Of a stretch of 64,000 nucleotides of DNA, positions 37,655 to 50,329 are shown in pieces. The stretch comes from Bursaphelenchus xylophilus (taxonomy: Eukaryota; Nematoda; Chromadorea; Rhabditida; Aphelenchoididae). Each line of letters opens with the position of its first letter. Position 1 is the stretch's first letter. Under the pieces are notes generated by a model that saw only the letters and a list, made by a program, of their open reading frames with translations, did not search any database and was not told the origin of the DNA. A program made the translations under genes and the position numbers. The stretch lies in assembly GCA_904066235.2 (NCBI GenBank), contig CAJFCV020000002.1, positions 4,030,001 through 4,094,000 on the forward strand. The letters are read 5' to 3'.

Positions 37655-39490
37655 TTGCAAACACCCCCTCGGCGGGGCTTTGGTAGTTCAGCCCCCCACG
37701 AAAGGTAGTTCAAACTCTCACTGTTTTGCCCGTTTTACACCCCACATAAGGAACAAATTAGAATAATACAAAAAATGTAAGTGGGGGTTTGATCTACTAC
37801 GTTGGGGGTTTGATCTAAAACGTAAGCGGCTTGTACTTGACCATACAACTTGGATTAATTCTTTGAAATAAATTTTGGGGTTCAGAATGGACGATGGGGT
37901 TGGAACTGGGACGATTGGGGAAAAAGACGATTGGGGAAAAGTACGATTGGGGAAACCGAAAAGTGTTATTTTTCTTCTATGCAAATGTCGAAATTAGGAT
38001 AATCGAGGATGTTGATTTCGAAAATCATGTTCATTTTTTCTGAACTTTACTCGTTTTCCTTAAGTAGTAGTGTTAAAAAGTAACTTTTTGAAATTTTTCT
38101 AAAAATACTGGATAAAGGAGTTTTCGAGGGTGCTGATTTCGAAAATGACATTAATTTTTTCTGATCTTTACTAGTTTTCCTTAAGTAGTACTGTAAAGTA
38201 GTAATTTTTGAATTTTTTCATCAATACTCGATTTTGGGGTTTTCGAGGATGCTGATTTCGAAAATCATGTTTATTTTTTCTGAACTTTACTAGTTTTCCT
38301 TAAGTAGTAGTGTTAAAAAGTAACTTTTTGAAATTTTTCTAAAAATACTGGATAAAGGGGTTTTCGAGGGTGCTGATTTCGAAAATGACATTAATTTTTT
38401 CTGATCTTTACTAGTTTTCCTTAAGTAGTACTGTAAAGTAGTAATTTTTGATTTTTTTCATAAATACTCGATTTAGGGGTTTTCGAGGGTGCTGATTTCG
38501 AAAGTCATGTTCATTTTTTCTGATTGTTACTTTTTTCTTAAGTAGTACTGTTAAGTAGTATTTATTTGAAAATTTACCAAAAATCTGGATTTAGGGGTTT
38601 TCGAAGGTGCTGGTCTTGAAAATTAAGTTAACTTTTCCTCTAGTACTAAATAGTGCTCCGAAAAAGTGAAAACTGTCTGATACTATGTACTGCGAGGTGA
38701 AAATAGGAGTACGTAGGACCAGAACAACACCACTAACACTGAAAGGCCAAATTTACACCTCGTACTACATAGTATCAGGTAGTACTATTTAGTACTAGAG
38801 GAAAAGTTAACATAATTTTCGAGACCAGCACCTTCGAAAACCCCTAAATCCAGTATTTTTGGAAAATTTTCAAAAAAATACTACTTAACTGTACTACTTA
38901 AGAAAAAAGTAACAACCAGAAAAAATGAACATGACTTTCGAAATCAGCATCCTCGAAAACCCCTAAATCGAGCATTTATGAAAAAAATTCAAAAATTTAA
39001 GGAAAAAAGTAAGAGTCAAAAAAATGAATGTCATTATCGAAATCAGCACCCTCGAAAACCCCTTTATCCAGTATTTTTAGAAAAATTTCAAAAAGTTACT
39101 TTTTAACACTACTACTTAAGGAAAACTAGTAAAGTTCAGAAAAAATAAACATGATTTTCGAAACCAGCATCCTCGAAAACCCCAAAATCGAGTATTTACG
39201 AAAAAATTCAAAAATTACTACTTTACAGTACTACTTAAGGAAAACGAGTAAAGTTCAGAAAAAATGAACATGATTTTCGAAATCAACATCCTCGATTATC
39301 CTAATTTCGACATTTGCATAGAAGAAAAATAATACTTTTCGGTTTCCCCAATCGTATTTTTCCCCAATCGTCCCTTTCCCCAATCGTCTTTTTCCCCAAT
39401 CGTCCAACTCCGGATGGGGTTGTACTGGGTTATGGGGGGCTAAACCGGACTGGGGGGCTGTACTACCTTAGCCCCCCCCCCTCGGCCAGT
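37655..39490. repeat. Family F: 1.8-kb foldback element
   Basis: The outer ends are related inverted repeats (GGGGCTTTGGTAGTTCAGCC at the left; the complement of GGGGCTAAGGTAGTACAGCC at the right). Inside them, the arms at about 37880-38655 and 38787-39413 are long inverted copies that meet near 38650-38790. Each arm consists of tandem units of about 120 bp that start GAGGRTGCTGATTTCGAAAA. In the left arm the units begin near 38005, 38126, 38247, 38367, 38485 and 38602. Alternate units are more alike, giving a 240-bp higher-order period. The right arm has lost about one unit. Near each outer end lies a 15-bp minisatellite (ACGATTGGGGAAAAR), three copies left and four right. There is no coding capacity. 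Confidence 0.85.
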
Positions 39491-39559
39491 TTTGACGGTC
39501 TTTGATCAGATTATTCCGAACGTTTCTGCAAAGCACCAGCTAGGGGAATCGCGAATCTG

Positions 39560-39681
39560 GGCGTGCCGATAGCGTCGCTGAAGTGAAAAGCAATTTGATT
39601 TTGCACCGACACAGTCCATTTTCTTGGCCGCGATGATGTTTTCGATGCGGATGAGAGGTCATTATTTCCCCGACAGGCTGA
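39560..39681. repeat. Family A MITE, left end lost
   Basis: The interior GTCGCTGAAGTGAAAAGCAA and the right end TTATTTCCCCGACAGGCTGA are present. The left inverted repeat is missing. It lies just beyond the right end of the foldback. Confidence 0.7.
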
Positions 39682-40591
39682 TAAATGGCGTATCAAACAC
39701 TTAAAATATTGTAGCACGGTTCCTAGCCCGGATTAAGTGCTGATGTAATTAGTCTACTCTTGATCACCGCCACGCCAAATTTGAAAAAAATGATCAACAA
39801 TCTTTTAGCCATTATACACAATTTTTCGCCTTCGTACTTGAGTTGTTGTATCAACAAGACGGAACCACGGAGTACATTCTACGCCCTCGGCACGCATTAA
39901 AAACAAGATTCTACGAATTCAAAACTTTGTAAAACTCTGTATTCAACAAATTACAAGGACTTTAGTGCAATTCGACTTGAGAGAAATCTTGAAAAAATGC
40001 AAACAAAAGCTAAAATAAAGATAATAAAGCCAATACTTGAAGTGTATTAAGTCCGTGTTCGGCTGGAAATGTAATTTAACAGAGAACAATGGAGTAAACC
40101 TGTCAATTCTCAACCCTTCTCGCGATTCGCACGTCCGCCTAATTCGGGATTCGTTTACAAATTCCGCATGAATTAAGCTTTTCTGCATATTGCGGAAGAA
40201 GAATTGAGCAAATACGCTTGCGGGACTGATAAAAGAGCCTACGAAATCCGCCCGTTACAATGGGAGAACTTTCCGAGAAACAGGATTAAGGCTCGGAAAA
40301 AGGCGCACAGATATTTGTAAATTGTGCAACAATTACTGTAGAAGGGTTTTCCATGGAAACAAGGAAGTTGAAAGGGTTTTCAGGGGGGAATATGACCTAA
40401 TTTATTAGTAAACGCCTTTCTTGAGGGTAAAAATAAAGTTAGAGGCGGTGTAAAAAATGCGAAAGATTGGAAAAAAAATTAGAAGCTTGCTAGGTAAAAA
40501 AGGTTTTTCTGGCTTTGTAACCGCAAATTCTAACTGGAAAAACGATTTTTTCATCGAAAAATGAACATAGCATTAGGCTCGGAAAATATAA

Positions 40592-40681
40592 GCCAGTCGG
40601 GAAAATAATCAGCATTCTATCGCATAAAAAAACCGCATCGTCGGCGGGAAAATGCGCTTATTATTTTCCCGGCAGGCTCAT
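40592..40681. repeat. Family A MITE, 90-bp deletion form
   Basis: CCAGTCGGGAAAATAATCAG and TTATTATTTTCCCGGCAGGC enclose only about 45 bp; most of the interior is gone. Confidence 0.75.
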
Positions 40682-41612
40682 TACTTAACTATTTTTTTTT
40701 TAAATTGAGAATCTAGTTTTCTGTCAAATTCTGTTCCAAAAAATAGATAGTTGACCTTGAGGCGTCCTCTGTCAGCTTTATCTTGAAATTTTTCTAATTT
40801 CCCACATTTCGAGGCAGTTTTCGCAACCCAAAGCCAAACTTCCGACGTCCAGCGACCAAAAAAATGTAAAAATAGATCTGAAAGTCGGCGAAACTCTCTC
40901 GGTTAAAATGTTATGAAATGTGTGCCAGATTACGGTATGTTTTCCCCGTGCATATAAATCTTTTGTATCGGGGAAGAGGCTAATCCGTTTTACCTCGCTG
41001 TAAACAGATTCCTTTCACGTACGAAAATGGTATGAAGATTACAAAAACGAATGACGTTGATAGGTGAAGGGCCCGCGAAAAGATGTGGGAAATGCTTCAA
41101 GTCTGAGTGGCCGAAGCCATGGCCAATTCGGAGATCCGGCTTGGACCCGATCTCCAGTCAAATCGCACACAAATCCCATTAAACTTGGGTTAGTCATCCG
41201 GCTAAAAGTGGTCCCAACGGCGGCGTGCGTAGTCCTCGGACATGGCTTACACATTGCACTTACGCATTCGGAATTCCTTTCCGCATTCGGCGAGAGATCC
41301 TAATCCGCCTGCAATGACATCAACGATTAGATAAGAGGCGAAATTATACGAGTCAAATTTCAGTTCCTGGGCAGTAATCCAATTACTTAATAAGATCGGG
41401 AGATCTTCGCGATTCCTCTGCCGCGAAACGTCATGGATTTGTGTCGAAGGCTTGCAGCAGAACCCTTGATTTTCTTGGGAAAGATAAGCCTCAACGAGGG
41501 CAGAAAAGCTTAATCAAAAGAAAGATCAGGGTAAATAGAAATTTCATAATTCGAGTTCAACGTTTAGAAATATCCGTTAAGTTTCCGATAAATTTTCTTC
41601 CAATCTATTATT

Positions 41613-41757
41613 TCAGTCTGCCGGGAAAATAATGAGCATTTTATCGCAACAAAAATCGCATCGCCACCGAGAAAATTAATCGTATCGCGGCAAAATCAAA
41701 TTGCTTTTTACTTCAGCGATCTAACGATATGCGCTCATTATTTTCCCGACAGACTGG
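41613..41757. repeat. Family A MITE, complete
   Basis: TCAGTCTGCCGGGAAAATAA and TCATTATTTTCCCGACAGAC, with the full interior, span 145 bp. Confidence 0.9.
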
Positions 41758-42462
41758 TAAATGCTCTAAAGACCACATAATTTCCATAGAAAATAAACTA
41801 GAGATTGCAGAACGCGCGTGCAATTCCATATGCCAAAGGCGTTTTTAAACGGAAAACGCAAAATAAATAAATGACTAATCAAGTTTCAGAACTTATTTGG
41901 TATTACCAGAAATATATTGGCTCTACGGTAACACCTGTTGAATAAGTTTGGCACATATTCGGGACAAAAATTTGGCAGAACTTGCGCAGCGCGGTTTTGG
42001 CGCGTCGCTGCAAAATCGCGAAAAAAGTGACTTGCATAGTGCATTTTGACCCAAAAAACACCATTTTGCACAGTGCACTTTGTATTTTTTGACGCGTCGC
42101 CCATTTTTCACAGCGACAACTCACTTTTTCGCAAAGTCCGACGGAATTTGGGGCCGCGATAAATTCATAATTTAGCGCCGAGAATATCATAAAGGACTGC
42201 TGTAGTTGCGACGCCAATATTTTGCTGAAGCTTCATACAACTTTGCCCTACGTTTCTGTCAGACAAAGACGTTGTTTGAACTTTTACACACGGAGTAACT
42301 ATCAAAAATTTGATGTCCATAGTTGGAGAAAAAATTATCCGCATTTTTCCTGGTCGAAAGCCGGGAAATTTACAAAACTTTTCGTAAAGCATAATATAAA
42401 CAGCATAATGTTTCCGCCAAGCATTACTCTGTCCGGAGAATACTGAGCGCAATGCCAAACAT

Positions 42463-42605
42463 CAGTCTGTCGAGAAAATAATAACCGCAATGCTGCTGTG
42501 CCGATCGAGTCGCTGAAGTGAAAAAAAATGCGACACAATTCGTTTCCTCAGCGGCGATGTTATTTTCGATGCGACAGAATGCCCATTATTTTCCCGACAA
42601 ACTGA
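42463..42605. repeat. Family A MITE, tandem partner 1
   Basis: TCAGTCTGTCGAGAAAATAA to TTATTTTCCCGACAAACTGA. It is separated from the next family A copy by only TATA. Confidence 0.85.
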
Positions 42606-42609
42606 TATA

Positions 42610-42688
42610 TCAATCTGTCGGGAAAATAACGGAGGGTCGTCGCATTAAAAGGTACCGCTTCACCGCTATCGCGCACCACACAGACTGA
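42610..42688. repeat. Family A MITE, tandem partner 2 (deleted)
   Basis: It starts TCAATCTGTCGGGAAAATAA and ends CACACAGACTGA, with TA on both sides (42608-42609 and 42689-42690). It appears to be an internal deletion form inserted at the TA duplication of the neighbouring copy. Confidence 0.75.
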
Positions 42689-43029
42689 TAGTATGAGTGT
42701 GTGCCACATGGAAATTTTACCAATACGGTCGAAAAGCGCGTCTGGCCATCGCTTTACTTTGCTCCGGCGCCCGCCTGCACAGTACGGTTCAAAATCTCGC
42801 GAATTTGTAGGCAGCCTTTCTCAGACCAATCAAACAAAATTTTAACAAAATTCGAGCTGTGCACCTCGATCATCCCTCAAAAATATTATGTCCAACATTC
42901 CGATCGCTGTTTCCAAAACTTTGCAAGGCTACAGTACGGAACAAAAAGCTTTGCAGCCTCCACAACCAACCGACAACCCTCCTCAACCCACACAGCACGA
43001 AAAAATACAAAAGATAATCCTTTCCTTAC

Positions 43030-43144
43030 ATTTTCTGTACGGTTTAAGGCGCCCGCTGCAGATTTGCATCCAATGTGGAAAACACACTGCCCTTTACAAG
43101 CGGGCCGCGGCCGAAAATAGCCCGCCTCGGGGTTGAATACTCGA
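43030..43144 (-). CDS. Candidate internal exon, unknown gene
   Basis: On the minus strand an acceptor (AAACTTTAG) is followed by 115 nt open in one frame (phase 2 in, phase 0 out), ending at a strong GTAAGG donor. The peptide (FNPEAGYFRPRPACKGQCVF, then HIGCKSAAGALNRTEN) has three Cys and coding-like codons in a GC-rich block. A further phase-0 acceptor lies about 100 nt on (CTGTAG before CCTTGCAAAG). An 83-codon ATG frame on + (42888-43136) overlaps it, so the strand is not certain. Confidence 0.3.
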
Positions 43145-46100
43145 CTAAAGTTTAATCCCCGCCGAAGAATGCCCCGCTGCCTAAGCCGCTGAGTCAGCGG
43201 CCGCGGGCCCGGCGGTCGAAAATCCTCGCGGTGGCGGACGTGAAGAACGCCGGGAATCTGGAGATGAGACATACATCTAAATTTATATAGCCCTATTCGG
43301 GGGATATTTTGGGGATATTGTCTGCGGAATGAGTCAGTCGTGGAAATGCCAGAGGGGCCACAAACAGACATACTTAATCTCTGTTTGGTTTCAAATAATC
43401 TTGACTTATGACTAATATCGGATTTCGCCCAAAATTGCACCAGAACATTCCAAAACAGAGGTGATGTTACGCTACAATGCCCTTCTCAGCGTGCAATAAT
43501 TCCTTTTCGCTCTCGAAAAAGGATAACAAAATATCAGCGGTGGGAATGCGGGAGCTGAAATTTTCATATGAAAAATTTGTCATTGCCCAAAAAGCTCGCT
43601 ATCGGCAAAATAATAATTAAAAAATGCTTTCAACAGCAAACTTGGACCCCAGATTTCATATAATACCCAAAAATTCCGAAATTTTTAATCCGCTTCTCTT
43701 AAAAAATGAAATACGAGGATTTAGATGCCACAGACACCTACCGTAGCATCGTTTCTCGCGGCCTCTAAGGCGAGGAAGTGTTCTGAGGCCGAAGAAGTGC
43801 GTGTTTAAGCGAGGAAACAACGAAAAGCAAAAAAGATTGCTGCTATTTCGGGGTCTGAATGAACTCTGAGCAATTTCCCTACAAATTTAAATAAGGTTAC
43901 ATTTTTTTAGAGAAGTGAGAGATATTTTTGGCCTTGAAAATGACAAAAACTATTTTTTTTATTGTAATAAAAGTATTATTTTGTTTTTCCGAGCACAAGA
44001 TTAGCTTGTAATTGCTATATGTATAAATTGTTCCTTGGAATGTGCTCTGTTCCCGGCAAATATTATAAAAACAGGTACTGCTTTGTCATTAAATTTATAC
44101 GTTTAGAGTTTCTAAAGAAGTTGGAAAGGCCTTGACATGTTTTCGCACTGTGCGGGCGCGTGAGTCGGCGTTGCGACGAGGTATCGCGCGATAAAAACAA
44201 AGTCGGCGCTTTGGATTGCCCTTTTCAAAACAATTTTTTTGCACTGTGCGGGGTCGCAGTGCACCGTGAATTTCTCTTGTCGCGCGCGCGACGGCGCACA
44301 CTGCAGACATTTCAAGACTTTTTTTTTCCGCGCAAAGGTGGTAACGGTACGACCTGGGACTTTCCTCTCTGTGACCGCTCTCCACATTTCGCTCACTCCT
44401 TCTTCGACAAAGAGTCGACAATGATCGTTGAAAATATCGCCTGCCTTTGCAAAGCTGAAGCTAAAATTTTCAAACATTAATGTACGCATAAGAACCTCTA
44501 TGCATGCAAAATTTTAAGAGAATTGGGTTACTGAACCTTGAGCAATTCACTCCTTAATTTGAATGCCAGACAGGCCAAAACATAAATTTTTTCGCTATAA
44601 AAAATTTATGTTTGCACTAAGGCTTGTGATTTGAGCTTAAATTGTAATACTGTTTACTGTAGCCCCTTAAATGCGGCTGCACGTACCTATCTTTACACTT
44701 AACTTATTGTATTTTGGTTTTTAATATTGCGAAAACGCTAAACGTTGGTGCGAAATACCGACATAAGAGGAAGTAATCGCAATTGCGAAATGGATTTCTT
44801 GTTAAAAATTTTGGTGGTTCGATGACCAGAACACAGCTCTATCGAATTTTAATATGCGAATTCTTAAAAAGATTTGCTATTTTTGCAGCGTCGATTAATT
44901 TAAGTCTGAACTAAAATATTCTGAGCCGCTATTTGCAGGAATAAGCCCAGCAGGAGATGGAGTACAGTAATTTCATTGGCATCGAAAAATGCATCGTTTG
45001 TAGTTTGGCTTGTTTGCGCTGTTCTTATCGAAGAAAGCAGGGGAAAAGCTGGCAAGGTTTCAAAAGAAAAGTAACATGAGGTCAGAGTGATAGGGACGAG
45101 TAAAAGTTTAACGCATTTGATAAGGAATGCGCTAAAAGCTCAGAGCAACTTTGCACGTCAAAGGGAAATTTTCAAGTTGGCTCAGCCGAGATTTAACCAA
45201 AAATGATTTTGAGACTTTTCCTCAAGGATTTATCGGGAAAAAATAGTTTCGAAAATTTCAAGTTTCATGGAAAGGCTGAGCTTTGAAAAATTTGTAATTT
45301 TAATGGGAAAATGTCGGAGTGGTTGCCCGTAGGTGTCGCGACGCCGCCGTAGGAGACTCTGGTCTAGTGAACATGTTGAAGGAAAATCTCCGAGCTTTAA
45401 CTATGTATATTAATATATAAATCTACCTCAGTTTTTGCCAATCTATCTACTACAATTCAAGCAAGCCCATACAAAACTTAACATAACTTTTTTAACCTCT
45501 TTCTTTCTTTTACAGTATTATAGACGTTTCGTCTCACTTTACGAATCTAAACTCTTGGCCAATTTGCGTGCGAAACAAGGCATTTCCGTCTTAACAAAAC
45601 TAATTGGCCTTCCGCTAATCCTGCCCATTTTTTTTCGGACTCAATGACCTGGTACAATCACGGTAACTACAAGTGAGCCAAAATGTATGTTGTTACAAAA
45701 CATACGACTTGTGCACTCACATAAGCAGAAATGAATTTGAAATAATTGTCATTTGAAATAATTGTCATACGTCTTTCTATCCGTTGAAAAGTATTATAAT
45801 TGACTATCAAAAAAGAAGATATGACAAAGATATGAAACGTTGAACTCCTCTAAAAATAATGTAGATAATTCGAGCTAAACTTCGCTATTACGGCAAACGT
45901 CTTAGTACGTTTTAATCTACGTATTACACCCGCTGTAAGATCCTCTTATCTTTCGCGTTGCTTTCAAATTCCACTGGCTTTCAGCTTACAGTAGCTGTTT
46001 GTAAGGTGTTTGTAAAACGCGTATGCCATTTTTAGGACCTCCGTTTTTGAATGAGGGCCCTACCTAAAATAAAATCTTCTTGAATCAAGCCACAAAAAAC

Positions 46101-48395
46101 ATGTTAAAATTCTGAAGATACATTTGAGAAATTGTATGTAATCACGTGTTTGTAATTATAGTATTTATTATAATATATTTTCATAAACTGCGGGAACGCT
46201 TGTTTTCTTTCTCACCCTGCATTTTGAACGAACGTTTGTCGCCTCCGCACATAGCGGTTTTTCTGTGCACGATGCGGGCCGCGACAAAAAATGCCTACAC
46301 ATATGATAAATAGATAGTGATACGTATATTATGATACTTAGTAAATAACTATGCACAACTTTGTTTACAAATTACATCATTCAGAAATTGCAAAGTTCGA
46401 AAGAGCAAGTGGGAATTACTGTGAAATCGCCCGAAAATGATCGCGGCTGATAAACGGAATTATCGGAAATATGTATGCTATTGCCTATTGGTCAAAAAGA
46501 AGGGAATATCCTCGTGACTTTTGTGGGGAGCATTAAAGTTTACACAAAAAAAGACGCACGCAGGTCGCTATCTTCAAATTATATACATAACATTTTGCGA
46601 GCAAGAAATCAACGAATTTGGGAATTAATGCAAATAAACGAGATAGAGGTTCGTTTTGTTCGAAGTTCGAGATTTTACTCGTAGACGCAAGCTAATTCTT
46701 GAAAATTTTGGCTTGCGCTTTACTGCGCAGCTATTCTCTGCATTTTTTCAAGAAACATTATCCTCTGCGTTAAAATAAGGCGGTTATTGTTGGTGGGTAC
46801 GCTCGCAGAAGAGTATAATACTATCGGCTGTGCCAGGCGGGGCAAAAAGCTTTCAAGAGGTCGCAGTGCATCGTAGATTTGTGGCTACACGTGGCTCCAA
46901 AGAGGAAGCAAATTTGAGGCGTCTTGGTAAATTGAACATTCTAGTAAAAAGATAAATTGTATTTAGTATTAAAGCTGAAGAAATACAGACAAAATACTTT
47001 GTAAATAAAGTGATGATGGCAAAAATATGGTGGGTTAAATAAATTTTTTTTTGTTTTTACTAAATTCTTTGAAGCTTTTCGCTGGCTTGTTTGATATTAG
47101 CAAACACCAGGCCAATCACCCAGGGCAGGGCCGCGATTTTCGGCTAGGCCGCGGAGCAAGACGTATCTAATTGTGACTGGTTTCATCGAAATACAGGCGC
47201 CCTTTTACCCATCAACCTCGCAGAGAAAATGACGTTTTCTAGAGCCGGTTAGTATCGGCGGAATTAGCCACAAACGAGGCAATTATCTTATTAGTCTTGA
47301 TATTATAAAAAAATACGTCACTAACGAGTCAGCGCAAGCAATGACGTTGACTTGAAAGTTTCAAGATTAAGATTATTTTTCAAGAAAAAGAAAACATTTC
47401 TCCATTTTCCTTTTACAACTTCGAACATGACTGCTAAAGATTTCTCCGACAGATACCAAACGTTCCAGGGCTGTTTTCACAAAGTTAACTGTAGGCTACA
47501 ATATCGGCAATAACAGAAAATACTGTTTAGAATCCAATATTATGCACATTTCTTAAAAAATTGGGCCTACATTCTACAGCATGAATAAGATTTTTGTCCC
47601 AACAACTACAACCGTTTGTAGCGAGAAGAAATATTTTGCTGACGTGCATTACAGTAACACCAACACAATATAGAAGCTATTCGGGAGCGTTATTTACGGT
47701 CAAACTCGTAGTACACAACCGAAAAGCGATATATGTAAAAACAAGTCGTCATCCGAAAGGACGAAAAGCTTGACCCACCAAAACACCACAAACAATTGGC
47801 GTATCACCTCAACCGGGAACTGAAATGCTCAATAAACACGAGTTATCTGCAAGAAACCAAACATCGCGCTGATAAGCCGCGGCGAAATCATTTTCCGTTT
47901 GCTGAAAGATATGCCAAGGTTCGCCGAGTGGAATGGGCTTGGGTTCAGCAAACAAAGAGGAACAATGAAAGCTGGTACTGATAATTGCTAAAAATAGAAG
48001 GATTTCTGCATGAGGAGCTTAATTTTGGAGGATGGGAGGGACAAAGTTCATGCTGCGAATGTTTTGCATTTCTAGGAAACGTAAGCTTAGGCTTACACGG
48101 GATGTAAAGTTTGACGCTCATATTTTCTTTAAATTTGGCAAACACGTCGCACATAGACTAGACATCAATTACTACAACTCTTAGCTCGCGTTTTGCACTC
48201 GCAGCCGCAACACTGAAGGATCTTTGCCGCCGAGAGAGGACGCTAAACGCGGTGAGCGGTCAAAAAGAAAAGAACTTTTTGGCCATAACTTTGTTAGTTT
48301 CATGTGGAAAAATAGATGTTTTGTGGAAACATTGCCCTTTACGGCAGAAATAGGTATGAATTTCAAAAAAGATTTCCCAGCCCCCTTATTTGCGA
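43145..48395. other. Gene-poor region
   Basis: Two family C blocks are present (about 44140-44290 and 46178-46312), and a family D-like fragment starts near 48096. A possible terminal exon on + at 45516-45647 (after TTCTTTTACAG, 44 codons to TGA) has no partner I can find. Confidence 0.4.
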
Positions 48396-49379
48396 CGAAA
48401 AACCAACTCAAAGAGTTTCAATTGCATTCAATTGCAACAACGCTGTCAATTTCAATTTATTCATACTAATCACGTCATAAAGCATGGCGTGGATCAGAAT
48501 GGTCTCTATTGTTTAAACAGCATAAGATGCTTCCATAGCGGGTCGTTGTGTTTGCGAAAATCGTCGGTACACTTCATTCTAGCTCGGCCAGGTTGTCGTG
48601 TATACGGAAGTTTCAACTCCAACAATCAATGTTCCTGTTGGAATTTCTCAACAGCGCTTCTCATGTAAAAGTTCGATGCGGATTTTCCCGGTAACCTTAT
48701 AAATCAACTCCGTCTATCTTCTGAGGAAGCGCAGAGCCATAACTTCTGACAATGAGAGAGCAAGAAAAAATAATGTACAATGCTTCATCAGCACTGGTCT
48801 ATAGACAAAGGCATTTAATCATGGTTTTGAACCGATTGGAACAAATTTATAGGAGAATTACAGTGCTTTCTACGAGACTCATAGCTCGCATATCGTTTGG
48901 GCGATTCACTCACCAAGTATCGATTGAAGTCAGATGAAATGTAACAACACGATTTTTTGTGGAGTTTTTTAGTGGAGACAGTCTCACCCAGACCACGTTT
49001 GGTCTCGCAACGACAACGGGCAGTCTACTGTATGAGTGAAATGTGGACAGAGGAGAATCGTTGGCAATTGGCGGTCAGAAGTTGGGCAGTCGGGAGTTTG
49101 GAGAGTTGGAGGATTGGTGAAGGAAGAGGGAGGTTGGTGAAGAAGAACAACGTGTTGACGGTCGTCCAAGGCACCCGTGAAGAGGAGTTGGTCTTTCTTA
49201 TCTAGTATTGTATTGTACGAGCGGCCATCAATATATATATCAGTGGAGATCCGGGGAGTTGGCATTTGGAGAGAGATCTAGAGTGTATTGTTCCATTGAT
49301 GCCTTGTTAGAGGAGCTGGAGGACCTCGGAATCACCTGTAGGGAAGTCCCGTAAAGTTCGCAATTTTCGATAAAAAAGT

Positions 49380-49645
49380 ATTATAATATAAGGATAGTGG
49401 CATACAAATCAAATCGGGTTTCGTGGCCAGAAACCGCGATTTCTTGTCTGTTAGGCCAAGAAATGCGCAATTCTTGTCTGAGCAGAGAAAAAAAGAAAAA
49501 AATCTTCACGGGGAGAGAGCAGAAATTTGCGCAATGTTACGCAATTTGAGACAAGAATTATGCATTTCATGTCTAGAAGCCTAACAGACAAGAAATGGCG
49601 GTTTCAGGCCACGAAACCCGATTTGATTTGTATGTCACCATCCTT
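49380..49645. repeat. Family G foldback
   Basis: The left arm (CATACAAATCAAATCGGGTT, TCGTGGCC, CAGAAACCGC.ATTTCTTGTCTG) is repeated inverted at the right, about 75-110 nt per arm. A short loop with ACAAGAATT motifs separates the arms. It would form a near-perfect hairpin if transcribed. Confidence 0.85.
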
Positions 49646-50329
49646 GTATGTATTGCTCGGAAAGAAATTATTTTAAAATTATTATTTCATTTTTCAATTG
49701 TGACACTTCGTTTGTTACGAACTCCAAGGTGGGTAGAAGACATTTTTTTCTTTATTTTGGGTTCCCGGAGAACACAGCGTTTCTGCGAAAAAGGAGTTTT
49801 TCTCAAAAATTTTACACTCTTTTTTTGTTAACCCCGATTCACTTCATGCAAAAAACTGTGTCTTGTAAAAGGGATTTGAGAGTTTCCTGAAGGAGTCACA
49901 CTATTGATTTTCCGCTACAAGTCACAAACAAGCCCTCTCGTTTTAAAGAGTTCGTTTTTCTTTGACCTTTTGAAGCATTCCTCTAATCAATCGGTTCAAC
50001 TTTTCATATCAAGACAAACATTGGGGACAAACTCCAGACAATAAGGCGATTAGCCGTTCTCAAATCAGTCGCCGAATCTTTGTGCTATTTTGGTGGCTAC
50101 ACAAGCCGCTAATTTGATTGGGCTTAAGCGCACCGTGCGTACAAGTTCAAGCTCATCAACGGACTACAGCAGCAAGCAACAAGCATTTGTTTTTTGTAAT
50201 TGGCTATTTATATAAGCTAAGAAATAGGATTAAAAGCAGTCATCGTTCTTAAATACTTGGCGTCTTCTTCAGTCGGATGAGCCTTTACGGTCAACGGAAA
50301 TTTTTTTTGGCAGGCGGGTATTTGAAAGT

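Larger units (their letters stand above)
39682..43029. other. Gene-poor region
   Basis: Holds four family A elements and one family C block (about 41990-42120). A GC-rich block at 41050-41310 is open on both strands (79 codons on +, 71 on -), and I cannot decide whether or on which strand it codes. Confidence 0.4.

Noticed and set aside
40980..41330. GC-rich block with long frames on both strands
   Set aside because: Both strands are open and no pair of splice sites settles a frame. I did not call a gene.
42888..43136. 83-codon ATG frame on +
   Set aside because: The minus strand offers a better exon (acceptor, GTAAGG donor, Cys pattern) over the same bases, so this is more likely a shadow.
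45516..45647. Possible terminal exon on + after TTCTTTTACAG
   Set aside because: 44 codons to a stop and a good acceptor, but no upstream exon and no nearby AATAAA.
47759..47980. Open stretch of about 80 codons on +
   Set aside because: It lacks an ATG and a convincing acceptor; it could be chance in a slightly GC-richer block.
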